A DNA stretch of 64,000 nucleotides, from positions 1,488,001-1,552,000 of the forward strand of contig NZ_RFLV01000001.1 in the NCBI RefSeq assembly GCF_004920405.1. The letters are read 5' to 3'. Under the pieces are notes generated by a model. The model saw nothing but the letters and a program-made list of their open reading frames with translations, was not told the origin of the DNA and made no database searches. The translations under genes and the position numbers were made by a program. Origin of the DNA: Pseudomonas leptonychotis. GTDB lineage: Bacteria > Pseudomonadota > Gammaproteobacteria > Pseudomonadales > Pseudomonadaceae. Every line of letters begins with the position of its first letter. Position 1 is the stretch's first letter. This document shows positions 25,908 to 35,697 of the stretch, one piece after another.

Positions 25908-28900
25908 AGAGTTTCTTCAGCAAATTAGCCAATTTTTTCCGCAAGACCTGGGTCTGGAGCCTGTGCCTGGTATTGGTGCTGGCCCTGCTGGTGTGGTTCG
26001 TCGGCCCGCTGTTGGCCGTCAGTGATTACAAGTTCTGGGAATCGGCCACCAGTCGCTTACTGAGCATCAGCCTGTTGTTCCTGATCTGGGGCCTGGCCAT
26101 GGTATTCGCCAGCTGGAAGGCCACCGCCCACAAAAAGGCCGAAGAAGATGACGCCGACGCCCAAGAGCGCCTGCGCCGTGAAGGCCTGATCAATGAAGAA
26201 CAGGTCGAACTGCGCCACCGCTTCAAACAAGCGCTGCACACGCTAAAACGCTCCAGCCTGTACCGCGGCCGCAGCGAAAAATGGCGCAGTGAATTGCCCT
26301 GGTACATGCTGCTCGGCCCACAAGGCAGCGGTAAAACCAGCCTGCTGGACTTCTCCGGCCTGGACTTCCCGCTCAACCGTGGCGACCAGCAACGCCTGAC
26401 CAAGGACGTATCCGGCACGCGCTACGCCGACTGGTATTTTGCCGACCACGCCGTGTTGATCGACACCGCCGGGCGTTACCTGACCCAGCCTGACGCGGCC
26501 ATCGACGGGCGCGCCTGGGAGACCCTGCTCGGCTTGCTACGCAAACGCCGCGCACGCCCGCTCAATGGTGTGCTGGTAAATATCCCCGTCGAGTATCTGC
26601 AAGGCGGCAGCGAAGTCGAACTGGAAAACCTCGCGCGGCAAACCCGTCAGCGTTTGCAGGATATTCATCAGCGCCTCGGCGCCGACGTGCCGGTGTACCT
26701 GGTGCTGAGCAAAGCCGACAAGGTGCTGGGCTTCGATGAGTTCTTCGATCAGCTGTCGCGCGAAGAGAGCGATCAAGTGCTCGGCGCCAGCTTCCGTAAG
26801 GAGCAAAACGCCACTGATGTGCAGGTGATTCGCCAGGAATTCGAAGAGCTGCTGCGTCGCCTTAACAGCCAAGTCATCCTGCGTATGCACCAGGAGCGCG
26901 ACACCCAGCGCCGTGGTCGTATTCTCGATTTCCCGCACCAACTCGGTCTGCTGGGCGAACGTCTGTGCCTGTTCAGCGAACTGGCCTTCAGCGGCAACCG
27001 CTATCAGCGCGCCAGCCAGTTGCGTGGTTTTTACCTGACCAGCGCGCCGGAACTGAATGACCAGCTCGACCCGAGCACCAGCAGCATTGGCCGCAACCTA
27101 GGCTTGGCCAGCAGCGCGCTGCCGACCTTCCGCACGGGCCGTGCGCGCTTTATCAATCACCTGCTCAACCGCGTGATCTTCCCCGAGTCAGACCTTGCCG
27201 GGCTGGATCAAAAAGAAGTGCGCCGTATCGATTGGGGCCAACGCGCCATGTACGCCACCGCACTGGTGGTGCTCGGTGTATTCGGCGTGGTCTGGGCCGG
27301 TGGCTTCTCCGGTAACCACGGCCGCCTGGAACAACTGCGTGACCTCGCTCAACAATTGACCCAACAGCACGGCAGCCTCAGCGCTCAGGATGATGCCCTG
27401 CGCACCCTCAAGGCGCTGGATCATAGCTATGCAGCCACCCAGGTATTCCCGCCAGTGGATGAGGTGTCCTACCTGCAACGCGGCGGTCTTTACCAAGGTG
27501 AGAAAGTCGACCCAACGCTGCAGAACGCCTATCGCGGCGAGCTGGAAAACCTGCTGCTAAGCCGTGTAGGCCGCCAGCTGGAAGCCCAAGTCCGCGCCAA
27601 CCTGGGTGACCGTGAGCGCCTGCTCAACAGCCTGCGCGCCTACCTCATGCTCAACCTCGAAGAGCGCCGCGACAAAGCCTTCCTGCAAGAGTGGTTGGCA
27701 GCCGATTGGTCGTTGCGTTACGCCGGCAACAGCGTCGGTCAGCGTGGCCTCAACGAGCATTTTGACCGCCTGCTGTCGGAGTCCTTTACGCCTTACTCGC
27801 TCAATGCGCCGCTGGTCGCCGAAGCGCGCAAGATCCTGCGCAGCGAATCGCTGGCCAACGTGGTTTATCGCATGCTCCGCGACCAGGCCCGCAGCCTGCC
27901 GGAATATCGCCTGAGCCAGAAACTCGGCCCACAAGCAGGGCTGTTCGCCGGCAGCGACTATGCCATTCCGGGCTTCTACACCCAGGTCGGTTACCAGAAA
28001 ACCTTCACCGCCAAGGGTGCTGATCTGGTGCGCGAGCTGCTGCGCGATAACTGGGTTCTGGGCGAAGGCGACACCTTAAGCAGCAACGACCTCAGTCGCC
28101 TGCTGGTGGAGATGGAGCAGCTGTACTTCCGCGACTACGCCAATTACTGGGGCGAAGCCCTCGCCCAGCTGTCGCTGGACCCGATTGGTAGCGCCGGTCA
28201 GGGCGCTCTGCAACTGTCTGGCCTAACCGCCGCCAACTCGCCGTTGCTGCAACTGCTGGTAGAAGTGCGCGACAACACGCGCTTCAAAGGCATGGCCGAA
28301 GCAGCGGATGATGCCGGTGCCGCCGCGGATGCCTTGAAAGGCGCCAAAGGTAAGCTGGGCAAGGTTGCCAAACTGGCCAGCTCGGCCGCCGAACAAGCCC
28401 AAGCGGCCCTGGTGAAAAACCTGCCAGACACCGCGCGCAAAACTTTGGAACGCCGCTTCGAACCGCTGCACCGTTTGCTCGACGAAAACGGCGGTGCCGG
28501 GCCGGAACTGGCCACCACCCTGCAAGCTTTGGATGCGCTGCAACTGCAACTGGCTAGCCTGGCGCACGCCAGCGCCCCGGAACAGGCTGCATTCGAATTG
28601 GCCAAGGCACGCATGGGCGGCCAACGGGATGCCATCAACCAGGTGCGCAGCAGTGCCGCACGCCTGCCCCAGCCAATCGGCAACTGGCTCGGCCTGCTCG
28701 CCGAAGACAGCTGGATGCTGGTGCTCAACGACGCCTACCACTACCTCAACCAGCGCTATAAGAGCGAGCTGTACGCTGCTTATAAAGGCTCGTTGAAGCA
28801 GCGCTATCCGTTCAGCGCGCACAGCGAAAGTGACGTGGCGATTGCCGATTTCCGCGAGTTCTTTAAGGCTCAGGGGATTGCCGAGCGCTTCTTCGACAAC

Positions 28901-29443
28901 TACCTGAAATCCTTCGTCAGCGGCACTGCGGGACAGTACCAACTGCGCCGCGTGGATGGCCGTGGTCTGCCGTTGTCGCGTGAGTTCCTGCTACAGATGA
29001 GCCATGCGCAAACCATTCGCCGCAGCTTCTTCGCCGAGAACCCCAACGAGCCGAAAGTGCTGTTCAAGCTGGAGCCTTACTCGCTGGATTCAAGCCTGGG
29101 CCGCGCCGACTTCCGCTTTGGCGACCAGCAGATGGAATACCGCCACGGTCCCATCGTGCAAACCGCGTTCAGCTGGCCGGCAGAAGCCAATGAAGGGCGC
29201 ACCAGCTTGGTGGTCGAAGAGCTCGGCGGGCGTAAGGTCGGTATCGAGAAGAACACTGGCCCGTGGTCGCTGTTCCGCCTGCTTGACCTGATGAGCGTGG
29301 ATTACCACAGCGGCCGTGACGTGCTGATGCTTAAGGCCGACCTCGGTGGCCTGCGCGCCAACTACTTGCTGCACAGTCAGCGCTCGCCCAATCCGTTTGA
29401 CCTGGACCAGCTGCGCAGCTTCAAACTGCCGGCCACGCTCTGA
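25904..29443 (+). CDS. tssM: T6SS inner-membrane protein TssM (IcmF)
   Basis: The 1179-residue protein has two N-terminal membrane segments (about 17-39 and 51-69). A cytoplasmic NTPase-like domain carries an intact Walker A, GPQGSGKT at 138-145, and a third membrane segment lies near 446-466 (MYATALVVLGVFGVVWAGG). The long periplasmic part ends with the IcmF C-terminal region (GPWSLFRLLDLMSVD). TssM spans the envelope, binding TssJ outside and TssL inside. Some TssM proteins lack a functional Walker motif; this one keeps it. Its final base pair overlaps the phosphatase start. Confidence 0.97.
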   Translation: MKSFFSKLANFFRKTWVWSLCLVLVLALLVWFVGPLLAVSDYKFWESATSRLLSISLLFLIWGLAMVFASWKATAHKKAEEDDADAQERLRREGLINEEQVELRHRFKQALHTLKRSSLYRGRSEKWRSELPWYMLLGPQGSGKTSLLDFSGLDFPLNRGDQQRLTKDVSGTRYADWYFADHAVLIDTAGRYLTQPDAAIDGRAWETLLGLLRKRRARPLNGVLVNIPVEYLQGGSEVELENLARQTRQRLQDIHQRLGADVPVYLVLSKADKVLGFDEFFDQLSREESDQVLGASFRKEQNATDVQVIRQEFEELLRRLNSQVILRMHQERDTQRRGRILDFPHQLGLLGERLCLFSELAFSGNRYQRASQLRGFYLTSAPELNDQLDPSTSSIGRNLGLASSALPTFRTGRARFINHLLNRVIFPESDLAGLDQKEVRRIDWGQRAMYATALVVLGVFGVVWAGGFSGNHGRLEQLRDLAQQLTQQHGSLSAQDDALRTLKALDHSYAATQVFPPVDEVSYLQRGGLYQGEKVDPTLQNAYRGELENLLLSRVGRQLEAQVRANLGDRERLLNSLRAYLMLNLEERRDKAFLQEWLAADWSLRYAGNSVGQRGLNEHFDRLLSESFTPYSLNAPLVAEARKILRSESLANVVYRMLRDQARSLPEYRLSQKLGPQAGLFAGSDYAIPGFYTQVGYQKTFTAKGADLVRELLRDNWVLGEGDTLSSNDLSRLLVEMEQLYFRDYANYWGEALAQLSLDPIGSAGQGALQLSGLTAANSPLLQLLVEVRDNTRFKGMAEAADDAGAAADALKGAKGKLGKVAKLASSAAEQAQAALVKNLPDTARKTLERRFEPLHRLLDENGGAGPELATTLQALDALQLQLASLAHASAPEQAAFELAKARMGGQRDAINQVRSSAARLPQPIGNWLGLLAEDSWMLVLNDAYHYLNQRYKSELYAAYKGSLKQRYPFSAHSESDVAIADFREFFKAQGIAERFFDNYLKSFVSGTAGQYQLRRVDGRGLPLSREFLLQMSHAQTIRRSFFAENPNEPKVLFKLEPYSLDSSLGRADFRFGDQQMEYRHGPIVQTAFSWPAEANEGRTSLVVEELGGRKVGIEKNTGPWSLFRLLDLMSVDYHSGRDVLMLKADLGGLRANYLLHSQRSPNPFDLDQLRSFKLPATL

Positions 29444-30171
29444 TGCAAGCAGTTGCCAACCTCTGGCGTAGCGCGGCGCGTACCGACACCGGCAAGGTGC
29501 GGGCGCGCAACGAGGATGCCTTTCTCGCCCTGCCGGAGCAGGGCCTGTGGGTGGTTGCCGACGGCATGGGTGGGCACCAAAACGGTGCCCTGGCCAGCCG
29601 CTTGATTGTCGAGCAGTTGGCCGAGCCCAGTGTGGGTGATTTGCCGCAGCGTCTGGATGAGCTGCGCAAACGCCTGCACACGCTCAACCGCCGCCTCGGC
29701 CAAGAACTGACGGTCACCGCCGCCCACCCGGACCCGGTGATCGGCAGCACGGTGGTGGCACTGTTGATCGAGGGCGACCGCGCCGCCTGCGTGTGGGCCG
29801 GCGACAGCCGCTGCTACTTGTGGCGCGGCAGTCGCTTGTATCAGCTCAGCCGTGACCACTCGTTGCTGCAGCAGCTGATCGATGAACAGCAACTGAGCCC
29901 AAGCGAGGCCGCTCGGCATCCAGCGGCGCACGCCCTGACTCGCGCGATTGGCGCCAGCGACGAACTTAAGTTAGAAATTCTCGAACTCGACGTGCTGCCC
30001 GGCGATGCGTTTCTACTGTGCAGTGACGGTCTCTACCAAGGCATGTCTGCCGATGCGCTGGGTGCGGCACTCAATCTGCCGTCACCCCAGCTGACGCTGA
30101 ATCGCTTGTTCCAGCAAGTGCTCGACGGCCCGGCGCGAGACAACCTGAGCGCGGTGGTGATCCGCCGATGA
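29443..30171 (+). CDS. stp1: PP2C-type Ser/Thr phosphatase (Stp1/PppA)
   Basis: The 242-residue cytoplasmic protein has the metal-binding PP2C motifs: ARNEDAFLALPEQGLWVVAD (residues about 19-38) then GMGGHQNGALAS, an AGDSRCYLWRG segment, LSRDHSLLQQLIDEQ, and LLCSDGLYQGM. These supply the acidic metal ligands. It probably reverses the action of the adjacent kinase on T6SS threonine phosphorylation, as in the P. aeruginosa H2 stp1/stk1 pair. The ATG overlaps the tssM stop, and the kinase begins 13 bp downstream. Confidence 0.92.
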   Translation: MQAVANLWRSAARTDTGKVRARNEDAFLALPEQGLWVVADGMGGHQNGALASRLIVEQLAEPSVGDLPQRLDELRKRLHTLNRRLGQELTVTAAHPDPVIGSTVVALLIEGDRAACVWAGDSRCYLWRGSRLYQLSRDHSLLQQLIDEQQLSPSEAARHPAAHALTRAIGASDELKLEILELDVLPGDAFLLCSDGLYQGMSADALGAALNLPSPQLTLNRLFQQVLDGPARDNLSAVVIRR

Positions 30172-30184
30172 GGAGAACTCAAGG

Positions 30185-31183
30185 ATGAGTGAGCGTCTAC
30201 TCGATGCAGCCTCGCTGGCCAGCACCCCAGCCAGCGACCTGACCTATTTCGCCTTGGCCGCGACTGCCGCCAAACCGGCCGCGCAAGCACCGCGCGAAGT
30301 ACTCAGCGAGTTGCCGGAAGTACTCGGTGGCCGTTACAAAATCGAGCGCCTGCTCGGCGTCGGCGGCATGGGCGCGGTGTATCGCGCCCGCGACCTGCTA
30401 CGTGAGCAGTTCGGCGACCCCGATCCTTACGTAGCGGTGAAAACCCTCAGCGATGACTTTGCTGAATACCCGGACGCCAACTCGCTGCTGTACAGCGAGT
30501 TCGCCCTTACCGCACGGCTCAATCATCCGCATGTGGTGCGTCTGTTTGGTTTTGAGGTGGATGTGCCGAGCCAGCGCGCCTTCCTCACTCTGGAGCTGCT
30601 CAAGGGTCTGACGCTCGATCAACTGCTGAGTGAGCGGCCCGACGGCCTGCCCTGGAGTGAGCTGCAGGAAATCGCCATCGCCCTGCTCGATGCCCTCAGC
30701 TATTCACACAGCCTCGGCGTGCTGCATGGCGACTTGAAACCCAGCAATGTGATGCTTGCCGAAGACGGCCTGCGCCTGTTCGATTATGGTCTCGGTCAGC
30801 CTGTGGAAGGTCTGCTGCCCGGCCTGCCACGCTTGTGTCGTAACCGCTTTACCGCCTGGACGCCACGCTACGCCGCGCTGGAATTGCTCGATGGCGCACC
30901 GCTCACCGCCGCCGCCGATGTCTATGCCCTGGCGTGTGTGCTGTATGAGCTGGCCAGCGGGCGCCATCCGTTCCGTCGCCAGAGCGCCAAACAGGCCAAG
31001 GCCATGGAGTTGGATAAGCAACTGCAACGTCCCGAGCAGTTACCGGCGCATTGTTGGCCGGCGCTGCATACCGCACTGGCCTTCGATGAAGCACAGCGCA
31101 GCATCACCAGCGCACAGTTGCTTGAAGTCTTTCGCCAGCCGCTACCCAGCCGCTGGCCACGCTGGTTGAAACGCAGCGGATAG
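30185..31183 (+). CDS. stk1: Ser/Thr protein kinase (Stk1/PpkA type), soluble
   Basis: The 332-residue protein has a 48-residue leader and then a Hanks-type kinase domain: glycine loop LGVGGMGAVYRARD, lysine in VAVKTL, catalytic loop HGDLKPSNVML near 181-191, metal loop DYG near 200, and an APE-like YAALELL. HGD replaces HRD and DYG replaces DFG, but the Lys and both Asp residues needed for catalysis remain. There is no membrane segment, unlike PpkA of the H1 system. It should phosphorylate T6SS partners read by the FHA protein (22005). The gene closes the core cluster, and vgrG copy two follows after 58 bp. Confidence 0.92.
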   Translation: MSERLLDAASLASTPASDLTYFALAATAAKPAAQAPREVLSELPEVLGGRYKIERLLGVGGMGAVYRARDLLREQFGDPDPYVAVKTLSDDFAEYPDANSLLYSEFALTARLNHPHVVRLFGFEVDVPSQRAFLTLELLKGLTLDQLLSERPDGLPWSELQEIAIALLDALSYSHSLGVLHGDLKPSNVMLAEDGLRLFDYGLGQPVEGLLPGLPRLCRNRFTAWTPRYAALELLDGAPLTAAADVYALACVLYELASGRHPFRRQSAKQAKAMELDKQLQRPEQLPAHCWPALHTALAFDEAQRSITSAQLLEVFRQPLPSRWPRWLKRSG

Positions 31184-31241
31184 TCATGCCGTACAGGCGT
31201 TGTGTGACACCAATGGATGATCTTTTTACAAGGAAGCGACG

Positions 31242-33290
31242 ATGTTCAACCCGGCCAATGAAACTCACTTCAGTCTCACCATCGAGGGCCTTGAGCACGA
31301 CCTGCAAGTGCTTGAGTTCAACGGCCGCGAAGCCATCAGCCAGCCCTATCGCTTCGAGGTTGAGCTGATCAGCGAGCAGCCTGAGCTTGATCTGCAAAGC
31401 CTGCTGCATCAGCCGGCCTTTCTCGCCTTTAGCCCAGACGGGCTGGGTATTCACGGCCTGATCTATCAGGTCGCCCAAGGCGAGGCCGGCAAACGCCTGA
31501 CCCGCTATACGCTCAGCATCGTGCCGCAGCTGAGCTACCTGGCGCTGCGCACCAACCAGCGCATCTTCCAGCACCTCACGGTGCCGCAGATCGTCGCGCA
31601 AGTGCTGCAGGAGCACGGCATCCAGGCCAACGCCTATCAGTTCCAGCTCGGCCCGACTGTCTACCCGGAGCGCGATTATTGCGTGCAGTACGACGAGAGC
31701 GACCTGCACTTCGTCCAGCGCCTATGCGAGGAGGAAGGTATTCACTACCACTTCCAGCACAGCGCGCAGGGCCATGTGCTGGTCTTCGGTGACGACCAAA
31801 GCGCCTTCGGCAAACTCGGCCAGCCCACCGCCTACCTGCAAGACAACGGCATGACCGCCGATGAGCCGGTGATCAAACGCTTCGCCGTACGCCTGGAAAC
31901 CCGCACCAGCCGCACCACCCGCCGCGATTACGACTTCGAGCAGCCGCGCTTGCTGATGGAGGCGGCGTTTAAGCAAGAGCGCGACCCCGAGGCCAAGCCA
32001 CTGCCGGACCTGGAGGACTACGACTACCCCGGCCGGTTCGTCGACCGTACGCGCGGCAAGCATCTCAGCCAGCGCAATCTAGAACGCCACCGCGCCGACT
32101 ACCGCCTGGCCGAAGGCCGGGGCGATCAGCCCAAACTCGTCAGCGGGCACTATCTCGAACTCTCTGACCACCCGCGTGGCGACTACAACGACCTCTGGCT
32201 GCTGCACGAGATTACTCACCAGGGCAAACAGCCACAGGTGTTGGAAGAGTCGGTCACCAGCCATACCGAAGCCAGCGATGGCTTCCAGCAGGGCTACCGC
32301 AACCACTTCAGCGCCACACCCTGGGACGTGCCTTTCCGCCCGCCTCTGGCCCATCCAAAACCCCGCGTATTGGGCAGCCAGACCGCCGTAGTCACCGGGC
32401 CCGCCGGTGAGGAAATCCATTGCGACGAATACGGCCGCATCAAAGTGCAGTTCTTCTGGGACCGTGAAGGCCAGGCCGATGACACCACCAGCTGCTGGCT
32501 GCGTGTGGCCTCCAGTTGGGCCGGCGATGCGTACGGCGGTATCGCCATTCCGCGTATTGGCATGGAAGTGCTGGTGACCTTTCTCGAAGGCGACCCCGAT
32601 CAGCCGCTGGTTACCGGTTGCCTGTACCACGCCGAACACGTGGTGCCCTACGACCTGCCCGCGAACAAAACCCGCACCGTGTTCAAAACCCTCAGCACGC
32701 CGGGCGGTGGCGGCTACAACGAGCTGCGCATCGAAGACAAAAAAGGTGCCGAACAGATCTACCTACACGCCCAGCGCGACTGGGATGAAAACATCGAGCA
32801 CGACCAGAAGATCCGCGTCGGCAACGAGCGCCACGACACCGTCGAAGCCAACAGCTACACCGAGCTCAAAGCCGAAGAAAACCTCACGGTGAAAACCGAA
32901 CGCAAAGTCGAAGTCAAACCCGACGACCACCTGACCGTCGGGCAAAACCAACACATCAAACTCGGCACCGCGCAACTGACCAAAGCCGGCCGCGAAATCC
33001 ACCTCAAGGCCGGGCAAAAGATGGTCATCGAAGCCGGCGTCGAGTTAACGATCAAAGCCGGCGGCAGCTTTATCAAACTCGACCCCGGCGGCATCACCCT
33101 CAGCGGCCCAATGGCCAAAATCAATGCGGGTGGTGCACCGGGTAAAGGCTCGGGCATCAAGATCAAACCACCGGTGCTGCCAGGTGCGGCGGATAGTGAT
33201 AAGGCGGGGAATTTGTTGGATGAGGCGTTGCTTAATACATCAACTAAACCCAAGCCCGTTATTACCAAGGACTATCCGTTCTCTCTTTAA
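31242..33290 (+). CDS. vgrG: T6SS spike protein VgrG (second copy)
   Basis: The 682-residue VgrG is very close to the copy at 14576, with long nearly identical stretches (for example VTGPAGEEIHC, FLEGDPDQPLVTGCLYHAEH and YLHAQRDWDENIEHDQKIR). The two diverge after the shared HDTVEANSY near residue 545, where the C-terminal beta-prism begins. A small insertion (QERDPEAKPLP) distinguishes the middle. It lacks the cysteine tail of the first copy and ends TKPKPVITKDYPFSL. It is followed directly by the M23/GH19 effector without a DUF4123 chaperone, so the variable C-terminus probably loads that effector. A ribosome site AAGGAAG precedes ATG 31242. Confidence 0.96.
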   Translation: MFNPANETHFSLTIEGLEHDLQVLEFNGREAISQPYRFEVELISEQPELDLQSLLHQPAFLAFSPDGLGIHGLIYQVAQGEAGKRLTRYTLSIVPQLSYLALRTNQRIFQHLTVPQIVAQVLQEHGIQANAYQFQLGPTVYPERDYCVQYDESDLHFVQRLCEEEGIHYHFQHSAQGHVLVFGDDQSAFGKLGQPTAYLQDNGMTADEPVIKRFAVRLETRTSRTTRRDYDFEQPRLLMEAAFKQERDPEAKPLPDLEDYDYPGRFVDRTRGKHLSQRNLERHRADYRLAEGRGDQPKLVSGHYLELSDHPRGDYNDLWLLHEITHQGKQPQVLEESVTSHTEASDGFQQGYRNHFSATPWDVPFRPPLAHPKPRVLGSQTAVVTGPAGEEIHCDEYGRIKVQFFWDREGQADDTTSCWLRVASSWAGDAYGGIAIPRIGMEVLVTFLEGDPDQPLVTGCLYHAEHVVPYDLPANKTRTVFKTLSTPGGGGYNELRIEDKKGAEQIYLHAQRDWDENIEHDQKIRVGNERHDTVEANSYTELKAEENLTVKTERKVEVKPDDHLTVGQNQHIKLGTAQLTKAGREIHLKAGQKMVIEAGVELTIKAGGSFIKLDPGGITLSGPMAKINAGGAPGKGSGIKIKPPVLPGAADSDKAGNLLDEALLNTSTKPKPVITKDYPFSL

Positions 33291-33327
33291 CGTCAGGACG
33301 ATAAACACTAAGGATTAGGTACTCGCA

Positions 33328-35697
33328 ATGCTGATCAGCCCACCTTTCATTCCCCGCACAATAGCCGGGGAAAATGACGATGCGTTTATCAACCGCGCCA
33401 TGCTCGGCGGCAGCCCAGGAGACGGCGCATTTCCTCTTAGCTTTGACTTGAATTGGCATGGCGGCATGCACCTTACCGCCCCCCGAGAAGGAACCTTCTC
33501 TCTCCCTGTAAGGGCGATTGCGGATGCCACCTTGGTCTATTTCCGTCAACCAACCGAAGAAGCCAGCGCGCCAGCGGATCATGGGCTGCGCTACCGTGAT
33601 CAGTGGACCGATAACGGCTGTATCGTTCTCAAGCACGAGACAGAAATCGGTGAAGGTGCCCTCTCCACAGTAGTCTTCTACTCGGTCTATATGCACCTAT
33701 CGAAGATCACACTAACCAATCCAACCAAGGGGCAGGCGGTCTATCGCAAGGACGCAATAGGAGAAGCTGGACGAATCTACGGCCAGAGCGAGCGCATTCA
33801 CTTCGAAATCATTGCTGACCAGAGCCAGATCGCACACTTAGTTGGTCGCACCGAGAAAACGTTGAACCATCAAGCTGGCAACGGAAGAACAGACAGCTGC
33901 TGGGGAGACATGTACTTCTTTGTACCACCGGAAGTGCTGATCTATGAGGCCCCGCCCGCCAATCGGCGGCAAGCCGAGAATAGTGCTCCGGTTATCTATC
34001 GCTGCCCGGCCCTACCTGCTGGAGCAGCACCAGTGCAAGATAGTAGTTCTGCCGAAAATGGCAGGGAAACAGAACCCACTCCACTGGTTCAAGGCTACGA
34101 GTGGGCAGTGGCCAATCAACTCCAGGAAGGCATCTTCGTGCGTATGCGCTATGAGCGCGGCCAATGCACGCTGACCTCATTCCTGATGGGCGGGGAAGAG
34201 ATTGGGGGGCATCAAGAAGAAACTGATTACGAATACAACCTGTATCGAACTGCAACCAACCTCTACCCCCAGCGTCCGAGCGCCGGTTACGAACTACTTC
34301 GCTTCGGCAGGGTTCTAGGACCAGACACACTGCAGCCTGCAGATGCAGCCCACTGGCGGCAAATAGCAGTTCCTAGCCAGGCAGGTGCAGCCGCCAGAAC
34401 AGGGTGGGTAAACCTCAATGCTGCAACGGTCGCCAAGTTCAGTGACGCGGATTTCCCTCATTGGCAAGGCTGGCAATTGATCGACGACGACACCGACTCC
34501 GACAGCCACTGCCAGTCACCATTCATTCGCAGCCTGCTGCGCCTGGATGACGGCAAGGTGGTGTCCGATCAGGTAGATGCAGTGAGTATTGCGCTATCAC
34601 CTAGCTATGCCAGCCTAGCGGAAGAAGAGAAGCTCAAACTCTCGGAGCGCTACGAACGTGAGCGCACACAAAACGAAGCGGCCTTACGAGATCCTGCCGC
34701 GCAAAAACAACTAAAGCGCTTTATCTGCAAATTCCCGAGTGAATGGACCAAGAACGATTTCGATACCCGCTATGGCTGGCTGAAAAAAGTAGCACCCGGC
34801 GGGTCGTTATCTGAGGAAAGCTATAACCGGCTACGCAAGCATCACCAAGAACTAGCATTTTGGGAGGATGCAGCGCTGGAAGGTATTGAGGCTAGGCACT
34901 GGCACTTTCCGCCCAGAGAACTAATTAGTTTGTTTAGAAAATGTGGATGGCTATCATCTAACGAATTCCGTCGAGTATATCCCAATGCCACGACAGAAAA
35001 AGTGCAGCTTTTCTTACCATATATCAACAAGACAACTTCTAAATATTTAATAGTCGACCAACTCCGTCGCGCTCACTTCTTTGGTCAAGCTGGGGTAGAA
35101 ACTAATCAACTCAGATGGATGTCAGAGCTTTATAATGGAGACCCCTATACATACTTTAGGAGATATGAAAAAGCCAAGAATTTCGCGGGCTGGCTTGGCA
35201 ATATAAAATGGAACGATGGAGGCAATTTCCGTGGCCGAGGAATGAAACAGTTGACTGGCCGTGATAACTACGCAAAATATTGGGTATATCGTGGCTGGAT
35301 CGCGAATGGCTCTTTTACTGACGGTTGGTGGCGTAATCCTCGGTGGTGGGGAATTACAGGGGATACTGTTCCTGCTGCGCAGTACAATACCCTCCCAACT
35401 CAAAATGCGGTGGCGCTTGCACAGCTGGAGGCCGATATGCGACCACCACAAATAAATAATCCAGACAGAGTGAATACTGATCCACCAATATCAGTAGATA
35501 CGGCGGGATGGTTTTGGGCAAAGAATAGGCTCATTAGCATCGCAGACACCAATAATGTTGCAGAAATGACGCGGCGGATTCGCGGAGATGGAGCCAATGT
35601 TGGTGTCAATACGCCCTGGCCAGAGGCGGCAAATTTCCCTCAGCGTCAAGAACTGACCGAGGAAATATTGGAGTATTTGGGAGATACCTACGCATGA
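33328..35697 (+). CDS. Candidate peptidoglycan-targeting T6SS effector: M23-like plus GH19-like domains
   Basis: The 789-residue protein lacks a signal peptide. Residues about 35-195 read like an M23 metallopeptidase fold: LNWHGGMHLTAP (His44, His48), VRAIADATLVYF, VLKHE, YSVYMHLSKI and RIHFEI. His48 stands where Asp is usual, and Arg replaces the first His of HxHFE. The C-terminal 230 residues resemble GH19 chitinase/lysozyme: HFFGQAGVETNQLRWMSEL (GVET in place of HES), then FRGRGMKQLTGRDNYAKY near 634-651. Together they suggest attack on peptide and glycan parts of rival peptidoglycan, or binding by a dead peptidase domain plus glycan cleavage. Base composition turns AT-rich from about 34,880. 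The next gene overlaps the stop. Confidence 0.8.
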   Translation: MLISPPFIPRTIAGENDDAFINRAMLGGSPGDGAFPLSFDLNWHGGMHLTAPREGTFSLPVRAIADATLVYFRQPTEEASAPADHGLRYRDQWTDNGCIVLKHETEIGEGALSTVVFYSVYMHLSKITLTNPTKGQAVYRKDAIGEAGRIYGQSERIHFEIIADQSQIAHLVGRTEKTLNHQAGNGRTDSCWGDMYFFVPPEVLIYEAPPANRRQAENSAPVIYRCPALPAGAAPVQDSSSAENGRETEPTPLVQGYEWAVANQLQEGIFVRMRYERGQCTLTSFLMGGEEIGGHQEETDYEYNLYRTATNLYPQRPSAGYELLRFGRVLGPDTLQPADAAHWRQIAVPSQAGAAARTGWVNLNAATVAKFSDADFPHWQGWQLIDDDTDSDSHCQSPFIRSLLRLDDGKVVSDQVDAVSIALSPSYASLAEEEKLKLSERYERERTQNEAALRDPAAQKQLKRFICKFPSEWTKNDFDTRYGWLKKVAPGGSLSEESYNRLRKHHQELAFWEDAALEGIEARHWHFPPRELISLFRKCGWLSSNEFRRVYPNATTEKVQLFLPYINKTTSKYLIVDQLRRAHFFGQAGVETNQLRWMSELYNGDPYTYFRRYEKAKNFAGWLGNIKWNDGGNFRGRGMKQLTGRDNYAKYWVYRGWIANGSFTDGWWRNPRWWGITGDTVPAAQYNTLPTQNAVALAQLEADMRPPQINNPDRVNTDPPISVDTAGWFWAKNRLISIADTNNVAEMTRRIRGDGANVGVNTPWPEAANFPQRQELTEEILEYLGDTYA

